A stretch of DNA of 64,000 nucleotides from Paenibacillus_AR mesotrionivorans. GTDB taxonomy: Bacteria; Bacillota; Bacilli; Paenibacillales; NBRC-103111. The first letter of the stretch is position 1. Each line of letters opens with the position of its first letter. This document shows positions 17,817-26,193 of this stretch, in pieces. A program made the position numbers and the translations under genes. Location: positions 17,594 through 81,593 of the forward strand of contig NZ_JBJURJ010000027.1 in assembly GCF_046098205.1 (NCBI RefSeq), in the 5' to 3' direction. Below the pieces are notes generated by a model. It had not been told where the DNA came from and did no database searches. It worked only from the letters and a program-made list of their open reading frames with translations.

Positions 17817-18773
17817 ATGGACAGTTTCTTGAAAATCCGGGAGGTTTCCGCTAAATACGATATTACGTCCCGGACTCTCCGTTATTATGAGGACATGGGC
17901 CTTATCAGCAGCGTACGAAGTGACGAGTATGCGTACAGAATGTATGACGAAGCCGCCATGAAAAGGCTGGAGCAAATTCTTATCCTGCGCAAGCTCAATA
18001 TCAGCATACGGGATATCCAGTCCATTTTCAGCGCGTCCGGCTCAAGTGTAGTGTTGGAGGTCCTCAGTAAGAAGGTGGAGCATATAGACGATGAGGTGGC
18101 GCTATTACACGAACTAAAGGAGATTGTACTGGCATTTATCCATCAAATCGAACAAATGGACTTCAGCTCCGATTCGGATGTGCGGTTGATTTACGATAAA
18201 GCGAAGGATATCGAATCCCGGTTAACCCACGTGGACTATATCGGCAAACCGTCGAACATGAACCGGCTCCTGGAAGTGACAGAACTGCTGGAGAAAAAGC
18301 CGGACGTAAGATTGGTGGCTTTACCTGCGTGCAGAATGGTCACCTCCGGAGTGAAGACGGGAGAAAACCACGAGAGGTTCGAAGCCATGTGGACGAGTCT
18401 AGACGACAAACGCATTGACCGGTTTTATCCCAGGGATTTCATGTTCCATGATCAAGAAAGCGGCAGTCCGGTTTGGTATTACGCCATTGAGGATTGGGTG
18501 ACTGAAGCGGATACGGAGGGTTTTGCAATCATCGGATTCGAAGGTGGGCTTTATGCCACCTCGATTGTGCATGACTTCGACGTCAATGAAGTGATGAAGG
18601 TGTACAATGGCATCAAGGAATGGCTCGCCCAACATGATAACTTGACTTACGATGAACGGCCCGGGCATCCGGTTATGTTTCATGTAACCAGACCCGATAC
18701 TTACGGGCTCTTAGGCTACAGACAGGTGGAATATTTTTTCCCGGTAAAGCCCATTTACTGTTCGCTTGAATAG
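17817..18773 (+). CDS. MerR-family regulator with C-terminal effector-binding domain
   Basis: The product has 318 residues. The MerR HTH at 5-75 is FLKIREVSAKYDITSRTLRYYEDMG and YRMYDEAAMKRLEQI. A coiled dimerisation helix covers ~85-125, and a ~170-residue GyrI/BmrR-like ligand domain follows (PACRMVTSGV, VWYYAIEDWV). Such proteins sense drugs or cofactors and activate by untwisting a 19-bp spacer promoter, which is present upstream. No transporter is adjacent, so its regulon is not local. Confidence 0.87.
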   Translation: MDSFLKIREVSAKYDITSRTLRYYEDMGLISSVRSDEYAYRMYDEAAMKRLEQILILRKLNISIRDIQSIFSASGSSVVLEVLSKKVEHIDDEVALLHELKEIVLAFIHQIEQMDFSSDSDVRLIYDKAKDIESRLTHVDYIGKPSNMNRLLEVTELLEKKPDVRLVALPACRMVTSGVKTGENHERFEAMWTSLDDKRIDRFYPRDFMFHDQESGSPVWYYAIEDWVTEADTEGFAIIGFEGGLYATSIVHDFDVNEVMKVYNGIKEWLAQHDNLTYDERPGHPVMFHVTRPDTYGLLGYRQVEYFFPVKPIYCSLE

Positions 18774-18787
18774 CCGGTGATCACACA

Positions 18788-18818
18788 AAAACGCCCTCCC
18801 GTTCAAGGGGGGGCTATA
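18788..18818 (-). terminator. Terminator between MerR gene and hxlR
   Basis: GCCCTCCC / GGGGGGGC hairpin in a convergent gap. The minus-strand reading ends GGGCGTTTTTGTG, making it a terminator for hxlR; it may also stop the MerR transcript. Confidence 0.7.
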
Positions 18819-18824
18819 ATTCTA

Positions 18825-19187
18825 CTACTCTTCTATTTTCCAGATTACATTTTCTCCGTAATTCTTGCCCCAATCGTACATCGCCCGCAATAAGGGCATC
18901 AAGCTTTGACCATATTCCGAGAGGGAATATTCCACCCGCGGCGGCACCTCGGCATATATCTTGCGCTGGATCAGCTGGTCTTCCTCCAGCTCACGCAGCT
19001 GGTTGGTCAATATTTTTTGGGTTACGTGGGGGATCAGACGCTTCAGCTCGCTGAACCGTTTGGTGCCTTCCAGCCCAAGATGCCATAATATGATGAGCTT
19101 CCATTTGCCGCCTATTACAGCAAGAGTCAACTCCTTCTCGCAGTTGATTTCCTTCAAATTGATGCGTTCCTTCACCTCGGCGGCCAT
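18825..19187 (-). CDS. hxlR: HxlR-family transcriptional regulator
   Basis: This 120-residue winged HTH of the HxlR/MarR-like type has the N-terminal CEKELTLAVIGGKWKLIILWHL, the recognition part KRFSELKRLIPHVTQKILTNQLRELE and the wing KIYAEVPPRVEYSLSEYG. The cysteine at ~16 (INCEKE) is the conserved position used for thiol sensing or structure in this family. It lies 155 bases downstream of hxlB on the same strand. In Bacillus subtilis hxlR is the formaldehyde-responsive activator next to hxlAB; assignment here relies on that neighbourhood. Confidence 0.82.
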   Translation of the reverse strand: MAAEVKERINLKEINCEKELTLAVIGGKWKLIILWHLGLEGTKRFSELKRLIPHVTQKILTNQLRELEEDQLIQRKIYAEVPPRVEYSLSEYGQSLMPLLRAMYDWGKNYGENVIWKIEE

Positions 19188-19301
19188 GAACCAGGTCTCC
19201 CCTCATCATTTTTTTCGGACGAATCTAGGATATCTCTTCATACTACACTACAGCAGGCCGCAGATGCAAAAAGGATCTATCAACCATATATGTACAAAAA
19301 G

Positions 19302-19335
19302 ACCGGAATCCTGATGAATCAGAATCCCGGTCCTC
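19302..19335 (-). terminator. Terminator-like hairpin after hxlB
   Basis: GACCGG...CCGGTC with an imperfect inner stem, followed on the minus strand by TTTTTGTACA. It lies just after the hxlB stop and could attenuate readthrough into hxlR. Confidence 0.65.
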
Positions 19336-19342
19336 GCTTCGC

Positions 19343-19906
19343 TTATTCCAGGTTGGCATGTCTGCTGAACATGTCCGAACCGGAGACGCCTTTCTTATCC
19401 ATCAACAGTAACACCAGGGTGTCCAGCCCCAATAAGAGACCTTGCTCGAACAGCGAACCCATAGGCTGGATGGTAAACGCTGCGCGGGAAGAAGCGGTAT
19501 CCTCCTTCACCGATGCCGGGATTCGAACGGTAACACCCGCCAATTGCCCGATGGAGGATTGGGGCTTAATTGTAACCAGCCCAATCCTTGCTCCTACGCT
19601 TGCAGCTTTTTTGGCCATCAGCAGCAAACTTCCCGTTTCACCCGACCCCGAGCACAGCAGCAGCATATCCTTCGGGCCAATTCCCGGAGTAACCGTCTCC
19701 CCCGCCGTATAGGCGTGCAATCCCATTTGCATCAGCCGCATAGTAAATGCCTTGCCCATCAAACCGGAACGGCCTGCCCCGGCAACGAATATTTTCTCGG
19801 ACTGGAGAATCTGTTCAGCCATAGCCTGCATGTCCACGTTGTCGAGTTGGCTGAGTGTCAGCTCCAGCTCCTTCAAGATATGTGCTGCATATTGTCTGCC
19901 TCTCAT
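19343..19906 (-). CDS. hxlB: 6-phospho-3-hexuloisomerase
   Basis: The product has 187 residues and is a SIS-domain isomerase converting D-arabino-3-hexulose 6-phosphate to fructose 6-phosphate, the second step of the ribulose monophosphate formaldehyde pathway. Motifs: IFVAGAGRSGLMGKAF and LLLCSGSGETGSLL (sugar-phosphate loops). The C-terminus VLLLMDKKGVSGSDMFSRHANLE is typical of HxlB. It follows hxlA with a five-base gap. Length matches the family. Confidence 0.93.
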   Translation of the reverse strand: MRGRQYAAHILKELELTLSQLDNVDMQAMAEQILQSEKIFVAGAGRSGLMGKAFTMRLMQMGLHAYTAGETVTPGIGPKDMLLLCSGSGETGSLLLMAKKAASVGARIGLVTIKPQSSIGQLAGVTVRIPASVKEDTASSRAAFTIQPMGSLFEQGLLLGLDTLVLLLMDKKGVSGSDMFSRHANLE

Positions 19907-19911
19907 GCCGC

Positions 19912-20544
19912 TTACCCTTGTTTGATCAGCCGCTGAATTTCGGAAGCGACTGCAGCCTTATCCGCCGCTCCGGTAATTCCGCCGCCCACAATAACCAGAT
20001 CCGGGTTGGCCTTGATCACCTCAGACAGGGTCTCCAGCTTGATGCCGCCGGCAATGGCTGTTTTCGCATGGGTCACCGCCCGTTTGATGGTTTGCAGATC
20101 CTCGAATGGGTTTTCTCCGGCAGCCTGCTGGTCATATCCCGTGTGAACACAAATATAATCCACGCCCAGCGCATCCACCTCACGTGCACGCTTCTCCAGA
20201 TCCGCCACGTTTATCATATCCACCAAAATTTTCTTATTTTGCTTCTTGGCTTCCTCAACAGCACCTTTGATGGTCATATCATTGGCAGCACCCAGGACTG
20301 TGACCAGATCCGCTCCCGCCTCAGCCGCCTTCATGATTTCATAGCCGCCTGCATCCATGATTTTCAGATCAGCCAGCACCTCCAGATGCGGGAAGGCTTC
20401 TTTCATTGCTTTTACCGCATGAAGACCTTCGTTAATTACAATAGGTGTGCCGATTTCCACGATGTCCACATAGGGTTCCACCTCTTTTACGAGAGTGATT
20501 CCGTCCGGGATATTAACCAGATCCAATGCCAGCTGCAATTTCAT
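19912..20544 (-). CDS. hxlA: 3-hexulose-6-phosphate synthase
   Basis: The product has 210 residues and is a TIM-barrel aldolase of the OMP-decarboxylase/HPS family that condenses formaldehyde with ribulose 5-phosphate. Signature segments are LQLALDLVN, EIGTPIVINEG, LADLKIMDAG (DxKxxD motif), VLGAANDMT and AIAGGIKLET. It is first gene of the hxlAB operon. It probably serves formaldehyde detoxification rather than methylotrophic growth, since no methanol oxidation genes are present here. Confidence 0.94.
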   Translation of the reverse strand: MKLQLALDLVNIPDGITLVKEVEPYVDIVEIGTPIVINEGLHAVKAMKEAFPHLEVLADLKIMDAGGYEIMKAAEAGADLVTVLGAANDMTIKGAVEEAKKQNKKILVDMINVADLEKRAREVDALGVDYICVHTGYDQQAAGENPFEDLQTIKRAVTHAKTAIAGGIKLETLSEVIKANPDLVIVGGGITGAADKAAVASEIQRLIKQG

Positions 20545-20634
20545 ATGAGTAGTCTCCTTTGTTGTTGGATTGTGAAGGGAATAGCCCGCTTTACTCCATT
20601 ATTGTAGAGTCGAACCTTCCGGTGGGGAAGTACG

Positions 20635-20646
20635 CACTTTGAAGTG
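20635..20646. promoter_or_regulatory. Candidate HxlR operator upstream of hxlA
   Basis: The perfect inverted repeat CACTT-TG-AAGTG is centred about 95 bases upstream of the hxlA start, flanked by GTAC and TAGTTAC. HxlR-type regulators bind short dyads, so it is a candidate activator site. No binding evidence is available. Confidence 0.4.
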
Positions 20647-20693
20647 GTGTAGTTACGTGGACGAAACTATTGGGTATTTCCTGCACAAAAAAA

Positions 20694-20710
20694 CCTCCCT
20701 TTAGGGGAGG
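20694..20710 (-). terminator. Terminator of the DUF3231 gene
   Basis: CCTCCC / GGGAGG stem with a short loop, followed on the minus strand by TTTTTTTG; a strong intrinsic terminator. Confidence 0.88.
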
Positions 20711-20735
20711 CGCAGATTATTATCTAAGGTTTTAC

Positions 20736-21752
20736 CTACTCCATCAAACGGTCCCGGTCCTCGGCCATGGGAGGTTTTTCGAACCAGCCTTTTTCCAGCA
20801 TGAGCTCCGCTCCATCCTCTGAATATAACAATTGCTCGCCGATAAGCTTTAGGTATTGGGCAGATAGATCCCTTCTCATACACACGGCCTGTCCCGCCCC
20901 ATAAAAACCGACGGCCGCCGACGATAAAAAAGCGGTGTGAAACATAATGAGCTTATCCGAAAATGGGGATGTCGTCGAATTGGTAACCATGGATTCCCAG
21001 GAAATCGGGAAATTCAGGTTACTCTCCATGAAAAAATTGTTGAATGCCTCTGTCACTTTGGTGGAGAGCTCCAAGCCTCTTTGCAAATACATTCTCAGCT
21101 TCTTATCATGGGCGACCTGGGCGAATGCCATGGATATGGCTTTGCTCAAATAAGTCTTGTTCATGTTAAAGGTGATATTGCTGATTTCTATGGCTGTTAA
21201 GGGTCTGCGCTTTCCAAGCCAGCCTGTCATGAAGGTTTTCTCCGCCAATTCGGGGAATTCCGGAGAGTAGATGTATGGAGGCCGTGTATACAGTCCCTTA
21301 GCGAGAGCCAAATCCATAATGGCATTATATAATGCAATCGTTTCATTCAGACAATCAGTATAATACCGGCGCATATCCGCCCGGCAGGATACCTGGAGAG
21401 AAACGGCATAGCCGGTCATTCCGTGGTACGACATGATGAGCATATAGTTTAGAAAAAAACTGTCCAAAAATAACCGCGGCGCTTTAATATTGACATCCTG
21501 CTCCGTAAAACCTATTGGAATGGGAAATTTTTCAGTGGTCAGAATTTGTTTTATGCTCAGTACATGGCTTTCGGATAAGCCCAGAGCGATTTTATATATC
21601 TCTTTGATTTCTTGATCAAGAATGATCTCCAATGCATATTTACTGAAGCAGATCGACATGGAATCATTCATAAATTGAGCCCACAATGCGGCAATCTCTG
21701 TTGAGGTTAGGATGGTGTTCAAATCATGATCCATTTCGGAAAAGACCTCCAT
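20736..21752 (-). CDS. DUF3231 family protein
   Basis: The product has 338 residues made of two related ~160-residue all-helical halves, a ferritin-like arrangement typical of DUF3231 proteins of spore formers. Recognisable parts are LTSTEIAALWAQFMNDSMS in half one and LTAIEISNITFNMNKTYLSKA in half two, and FHTAFLSSAAVGFYGAGQA near the C-terminus. It is monocistronic and its function is unknown. Confidence 0.85.
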   Translation of the reverse strand: MEVFSEMDHDLNTILTSTEIAALWAQFMNDSMSICFSKYALEIILDQEIKEIYKIALGLSESHVLSIKQILTTEKFPIPIGFTEQDVNIKAPRLFLDSFFLNYMLIMSYHGMTGYAVSLQVSCRADMRRYYTDCLNETIALYNAIMDLALAKGLYTRPPYIYSPEFPELAEKTFMTGWLGKRRPLTAIEISNITFNMNKTYLSKAISMAFAQVAHDKKLRMYLQRGLELSTKVTEAFNNFFMESNLNFPISWESMVTNSTTSPFSDKLIMFHTAFLSSAAVGFYGAGQAVCMRRDLSAQYLKLIGEQLLYSEDGAELMLEKGWFEKPPMAEDRDRLME

Positions 21753-21906
21753 TGTCCGGGCAATTTAGTCTGCCTCACAATTCCCACTCACGGCATTCTA
21801 CAACATTAAGATGGTTCCGTTATAGCTAAATTATTCATAAAATTGGAAAACCACACTTAACATTTTGAACAAGGCGTACAGGGGTACGGTACATTTCTCC
21901 GCAAGA

Positions 21907-21933
21907 AACCCGGCTGCTCAAGGCAACCGGGTT
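21907..21933 (-). terminator. Terminator of the DUF4256 gene
   Basis: AACCCGG / CCGGGTT stem with a 13-base loop, then TTTCTTG on the minus strand, 29 bases past the gene's stop. Confidence 0.78.
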
Positions 21934-21961
21934 GGGATGGGACTATTGGATCCACGCAAAT

Positions 21962-22528
21962 TTATATCCGCAGCGAGCCACGGAAGCCTCTGGCCCCATA
22001 GTAGGAGTCAGCCCCGTTATGGTAGAAGAAGACTTGTCCGTACCGGTAATCGCCGAAAAGTGCTCCGCCCAGCTTCCTCATCTCGGGAGGGGTCTTGACC
22101 CAGCTGGAGGTTTTGGCATCGAACCTGCCCAGCTTCTGCAGCTCACGGAACTGGTCTTCCGTCAGGATCTCGATCCCCATATCTGCAGCCATTCCCATAG
22201 CACTATTTTCCGGTTTGTTTTGCTTCCGGGCGTTCAGGGCTTCGTGGTCATAACACACACTTCTCCGTCCAGTGGGGCTCTCCGGCGAACAGTCCATGAA
22301 GATCAACTCATCTGCAGCCTCATCGTACCCAACCACATCCGGTTCGCCGCCGGTCCTCTCCATTTCATGGAGTGACCAGAGCTTGCCGTCAGCCGCTTCC
22401 AGCTTACGCTGTACATCGGCCCATTCCAGCCCTTCGTGACGGTTCAGGTTTTTCTCAAACCGGACTTTAAGGATACCTAACAGCTCTTCCTGCTGCTCAG
22501 CGGACAACGCCTTCTTTTCATTCGTCAC
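21962..22528 (-). CDS. DUF4256 family protein
   Basis: The product has 188 residues and matches the recognised pattern of DUF4256: RFEKNLNRHEGLEWADVQRKL, DVVGYDEAADELIFMDCS, SVCYDHEALNARKQNKP, and a C-terminal VFFYHNGADSYYGARGFRG. It is soluble with no signal peptide; the biochemical role is unknown. It could be expressed with the membrane protein and MerR genes upstream (gap 88 bases). Confidence 0.88.
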   Translation of the reverse strand: MTNEKKALSAEQQEELLGILKVRFEKNLNRHEGLEWADVQRKLEAADGKLWSLHEMERTGGEPDVVGYDEAADELIFMDCSPESPTGRRSVCYDHEALNARKQNKPENSAMGMAADMGIEILTEDQFRELQKLGRFDAKTSSWVKTPPEMRKLGGALFGDYRYGQVFFYHNGADSYYGARGFRGSLRI

Positions 22529-22616
22529 GATAATCCCTCCGTTTGTAAGCTTCTTATATGTTCTGCATCACAGCCGAAACCATACGGATTTACACAAAAA
22601 TTCCAGCCCTGCCTCA

Positions 22617-23048
22617 TCATCCTCTGCCAGACTGGGGAGGATTGCCTCTCCTTTTTATACCCATAAGAAGAAGAATCATATAAATGATAATGGCCATAGA
22701 ATCCAATAACGTACCGCCCAGCGCCGAAGCATCTAGAATGATGGTTACACCGAGAATAACCAGCAGCCGGACAAGCAGAATCGAAGCGATAACCCATGCG
22801 GCAAAACGGACCTTGGAAGGCTCACGCACCATGGACATCATCAGGAAGGCGATGCCAAAAATCAGATTTTCTGCGGTAATAATATGCCATACATACGTAA
22901 ACACGATTCGGGTCTGGAGAGATACTGCATCCATATCCAGTTTGGGCAGCTCAACAGACTGTCCGTTCCAGGCATGGGTCACTGCGAACAGAATGGCAAG
23001 AATACCAGCGATACAATAGTACGGATTTCTAATCCTCATGGCCATCAC
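22617..23048 (-). CDS. Four-helix membrane protein under MerR control
   Basis: The product has 143 residues with four hydrophobic helices (about 10-26, 48-70, 82-104 and 112-131). The loop between helices 1 and 2 contains THAWNGQS. Its start overlaps the 3' end of the upstream MerR gene by 20 bases, so the two are translationally coupled. This makes it the probable target or partner of that regulator. No known family was recognised with certainty. Confidence 0.7.
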   Translation of the reverse strand: MMAMRIRNPYYCIAGILAILFAVTHAWNGQSVELPKLDMDAVSLQTRIVFTYVWHIITAENLIFGIAFLMMSMVREPSKVRFAAWVIASILLVRLLVILGVTIILDASALGGTLLDSMAIIIYMILLLMGIKRRGNPPQSGRG

Positions 23049-23502
23049 ATCCCTCCTCCAATATGAGTGGTGCCTTCCCCCGGATATTCTGGTAAATATT
23101 CCGTACAGTCTCTGCCAGCCGGCGGTCGCTATCCGGATTCAGGTCCCTTAACGTTTCGGCTGTTGCTTGGAGTAATTCGCTGATGTTTTCCAGGTGCTCG
23201 ATCTTCTTCCTGGTCTCCGCTTGTTTGGCGTCCAGGAAGGAAGCAAGCTCATCGCAATCAGCAGGGTCAATATGCTGCATTTTATGAAAATGAAACTTAC
23301 TTTTGATTTCCTCCAGGGTAAAATCCGCGTATTGCAAAATTTGAATGTTCATCAAATCAATCAGGTCTTTCTTAGAATAACGGCGGTAACGGTTCTCCTT
23401 ACGCGATGGCGATACAATTCCCTTCCGGTCATAATACCGGAGCGTATCCTTCGGAATCTGGAGCAAACGGGAGACCTCTTGAATCGAATAGTGTTTATCC
23501 AT
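23029..23502 (-). CDS. MerR-family transcriptional regulator
   Basis: The product has 157 residues. The N-terminal HTH is YSIQEVSRLLQIPKDTLRYYDRKGIV and the wing YRRYSKKDLIDLMNIQIL, followed by a long coiled helix rich in E and K (about 80-125). No ligand domain is visible, only a short tail. The gene is preceded by a MerR-type promoter with a 19-bp spacer and overlaps the downstream membrane protein gene. Confidence 0.87.
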   Translation of the reverse strand: MDKHYSIQEVSRLLQIPKDTLRYYDRKGIVSPSRKENRYRRYSKKDLIDLMNIQILQYADFTLEEIKSKFHFHKMQHIDPADCDELASFLDAKQAETRKKIEHLENISELLQATAETLRDLNPDSDRRLAETVRNIYQNIRGKAPLILEEGCDGHED

Positions 23503-23508
23503 GCATCA

Positions 23509-23539
23509 AGAATAACATTGGAGCGCACTTCAATGTCAA
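23509..23539 (-). promoter_or_regulatory. MerR-type promoter with 19-bp spacer and dyad operator
   Basis: On the minus strand TTGACA and TATTCT are separated by exactly 19 bases. The dyad ACATTG ... CAATGT straddles the spacer, as expected for a MerR dimer site. It lies immediately upstream of the MerR gene ending at 23029. Confidence 0.8.
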
Positions 23540-23557
23540 GGAACGTTTGTAAAAGTT

Positions 23558-23746
23558 TTCTAACGAATCTCACGAACCTTATTTCGCGAAAAAGTGGCCG
23601 TTTGGAAATCTAACGAAACTGAGCCACGCTATTGCTTACACTGGAGCTCATTTCTACGTCTTTTGCCAGAATAAGGCGTCTCAGATTCATTAGAGCTGGA
23701 AGAAGAGCCAAATTGGTGAAATAGCGTGGCTGAGATTCGTTAGAAA
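23558..23746. repeat. Four-armed intergenic repeat element, copy R4
   Basis: Rightward arms start at 23558 (CTAACGAATCTCACGAACCTTATTTCG) and 23609 (CTAACGAAACTGAGCCACGCTATTG). Leftward arms end at about 23695 and 23746 (GAAATAGCGTGGCTGAGATTCGTTAGA). The span is about 189 bases. The sequence differs from R1/R2 but keeps the arm order and complementarity. Its right edge abuts the decayed sortase gene. Confidence 0.8.
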
Positions 23747-24357
23747 ACTCATATAGAGAAAGACTCTTTACGTTTAAGATATACCGGCTAAATCCGGCTT
23801 CAGTATCCGTCCCGTCAATCTGGTAGTATTTAAACCGTCGTTCCGATTTGGGATAAATCTCGGAGACGATGACAGCCATTATCCTGTAATCCGCCCTCTC
23901 AAACAAAGAACTGAATTGGATAACGGATGCGCCTCGTAATACGCTTTATCCTTATACTTCAACAGTTCCCCGAATATATGACCATTTTTCATACTGTGGG
24001 CATGGATGAGCAGGACAGGAGACTGAAGAATATTACAGCGGATATCCAAGAAGGGCAGCCCATTCTGATTTTCTTTTTTGTCATAATATCCGCATTCTCG
24101 GCATACAGGCTATGGAATTCGGGAAGCATCTCTGTCCCTTGCGCCGGGATAATTCTTTTCGTACTGATCGCAACTGGAGAATTCAAATCCATGATGACGG
24201 AATACGGATGAACGATTTGATCATCCATCATTCGCTCCAAATTTGTTATTTGCTTTTTGGACCAGTAGAAATCAAGGAAATAGCAGCTAAGATCAACCGC
24301 AGAATATCCGAATATGAGGAGAAGGGCGGGAATAAGAATTTTGTTGGTTTTACTCAT
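23747..24357 (-). pseudogene. Decayed class B sortase (SrtB-like)
   Basis: Three reading frames must be joined. The first has the N-terminal membrane anchor KILIPALLLIFGYSAVDLSCYFL plus SKKQITNLERM. The second gives YYDKKENQNGLPFLDIRC, LLIHAHSMKNGHIFGELL (with the catalytic-type His) and KYKDKAYYEAHPLSN. The third gives FERADYRIMAVIVSEIYPK, RRFKYYQ and SRYILNVKSLSLYEF. This order matches SrtB. The catalytic-Cys segment (TC motif) that should follow is absent because the reading runs into repeat R4. It overlaps the diguanylate cyclase gene by four bases. Confidence 0.78.
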
Positions 24358-25178
24358 AAGGCTTGCCTCTGCTTCATCCGGTACATCTCCATGTCGGCCT
24401 GCCGGAGAAGCGCCAAAAAATCATCTTTATGGGAAGGTTGGAGGGTAGAAATTCCATAACTGAAGCTTACCGGGTAAGGTTTTCCCCATGATTCGCCTTG
24501 TTCCCGGGCTTTCTCCTTGGCACGTGCCAAAATCTGCTTGGATGTAACGGGTGCACAGTTCCTAAAAACGATCAAAAATTCATCTCCGCCGTAACGACAA
24601 AGAATATCCGTATTCCGGATGGAAGTCCGCAGGATATCCGACAGGGCAGTAATGTAATGATCCCCTTCCTCATGGCCCAAACAATCGTTTACCTTTTTTA
24701 GACCGTCCAAATCCAGAAAAGCAAGGGTATGTGTTTCACCGCAGGAGGCTTCCAGAAGCGCATCCACATGCAGTAGCCCGCCTCTCCGGTTCAATAGACC
24801 GGTTAAGGGATCTGTGACAGCAGAGCAGAACAGCATTCTGCTTTTGTCTTCAGGAACAGTTAAATCACGGACTATATGAAGAAAAACAGGAGAGTTTCCC
24901 CACAGGGATAACCGGTCACTAAAAATCCGGAAGCAGGCGGAATGTGCACAATCCATCACATATTCATCTAACGGGTACTCAAGACATACATCGCTTTTCT
25001 GTTGGATGAACTGCAAAAGGTACTGCACTTGCGCACTTGTGCTGAGTAGGTTTTCCGCAGAATCCATAAAGCGGCGGGCTGTGGAGTTTACATACAAGAG
25101 CGTCCGGTCAACGCCTGTCATAAAAATTAAAATCCGTTGATCATGTTGAAGCTGCCTCAATACTGTTTCATGAACCAT
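24354..25178 (-). CDS. Diguanylate cyclase with PAS-like input domain
   Basis: The product has 274 residues. The N-terminal ~110 residues look like a PAS fold (ILIFMTGVDRTLLYVNSTARRFM). The GGDEF domain follows, beginning DPLTGLLNRRGG, with substrate site FLDLDGLKKVND, active site CRYGGDEFLIVF and a product-inhibition motif RNTD five residues ahead. All residues needed to make c-di-GMP are present. It overlaps the start of the sortase remnant by ATGA, so it was once in an operon with a surface-anchoring enzyme. Confidence 0.9.
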   Translation of the reverse strand: MVHETVLRQLQHDQRILIFMTGVDRTLLYVNSTARRFMDSAENLLSTSAQVQYLLQFIQQKSDVCLEYPLDEYVMDCAHSACFRIFSDRLSLWGNSPVFLHIVRDLTVPEDKSRMLFCSAVTDPLTGLLNRRGGLLHVDALLEASCGETHTLAFLDLDGLKKVNDCLGHEEGDHYITALSDILRTSIRNTDILCRYGGDEFLIVFRNCAPVTSKQILARAKEKAREQGESWGKPYPVSFSYGISTLQPSHKDDFLALLRQADMEMYRMKQRQAL

Positions 25179-25426
25179 CCGCGTCCCCTCGAATTTTCTG
25201 ATGGAATATCTGATTTCTATTCAAGGATACAGAGAGATGATGGACATAACACAAAATTGTTCCCACTGGAAATAAATCTGCTCCGAATAACACTGCCGGT
25301 CTTCATTCGGGACAAAAAAGATGAAATTGGGAACACCCGTTATAGTTAACTCACTTCATCATGTAAACTGCTTGAATAGTTCCCCTTTTCTAATGAAAGG
25401 CTAAAAAAGACAAGGTGGTGCGATGA

Positions 25427-26164
25427 ATGATCCATATCTATCTGTGCGATGATAGCCAGTCCTCATTAAACACATATGCAGGGCTAATAAGCGATCTTGC
25501 AGCAAAGCACCATATTGAGATTTCCCTTCATTCTTTTTCCAGCGGAGAGGCCTTACTGTTTCACTTATCTGAATGCACTTACAAAGCGGACATCATTTAC
25601 CTGGACATTCTAATGGAAGCAACCAATGGAATCGAAACAGCCCGAAAGCTGCGCAAGCTGGGCTGTCATGCGGAAATTATATTTTTGACCACAAGTGAAG
25701 ATTTCGTATTCGAAGCCTTCGATATTGCCCCGGTCCATTATCTGCGCAAGGAATCCACCCCGCGGGATAAGTTCGAGCAGGTTTTCTTGAGAGCCTTGTC
25801 TCTGGCAGAGAAGAAGGAGGCGGAGATGTTCTTCTTTGAGTCTTTCGGAGTCAAAAAAGGGGTTTTAATAAAGAGTATTTCTTACTTTGAGGTTTTGAAG
25901 CGAGTTTTGACGGTTCATTCCGCCAACGGAGAAACCATGCAATTTTACGGAAAAATGGAGCAGGTAGAAAAACAATTAGCCGACAGGAATTTCCTGCGTA
26001 TTCATCGTTCGTTTTTAGTCAACATTGCCTATATTGCCAGCTTTATGTCCCAAAATGTGGAGCTTAAAACGGGAGAAACCCTCCCCATCGGAGTCACTTA
26101 TACTCAATCCTCCAAGAAGGCTTTTTCCGATTACCTGGCCAGCTCCCATCTCTACATGCTTTGA
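25427..26164 (+). CDS. LytTR-type response regulator (second system)
   Basis: The product has 245 residues. The receiver domain has CDDS at the N-terminus, phospho-acceptor in IIYLDILME, Thr in IIFLTTSED and, at the usual Lys position, LRKES. The LytTR domain ends FLRIHRSFLVNIAYI. The start is preceded by AAGGTGGTG. It forms a pair with the kinase gene 29 bases downstream and is divergent from the cyclase. Similar in design but not close in sequence to the pair at 15.7 kb. Confidence 0.9.
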   Translation: MIHIYLCDDSQSSLNTYAGLISDLAAKHHIEISLHSFSSGEALLFHLSECTYKADIIYLDILMEATNGIETARKLRKLGCHAEIIFLTTSEDFVFEAFDIAPVHYLRKESTPRDKFEQVFLRALSLAEKKEAEMFFFESFGVKKGVLIKSISYFEVLKRVLTVHSANGETMQFYGKMEQVEKQLADRNFLRIHRSFLVNIAYIASFMSQNVELKTGETLPIGVTYTQSSKKAFSDYLASSHLYML

Positions 26165-26193
26165 CAACCTGATAAAAGAAGGGACGACCGGTC

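Noticed and set aside
23610..23906. 98-codon minus-strand frame as an independent gene
   Set aside because: Its first ~50 codons are the third-frame part of the sortase remnant and the rest is translated repeat R4.
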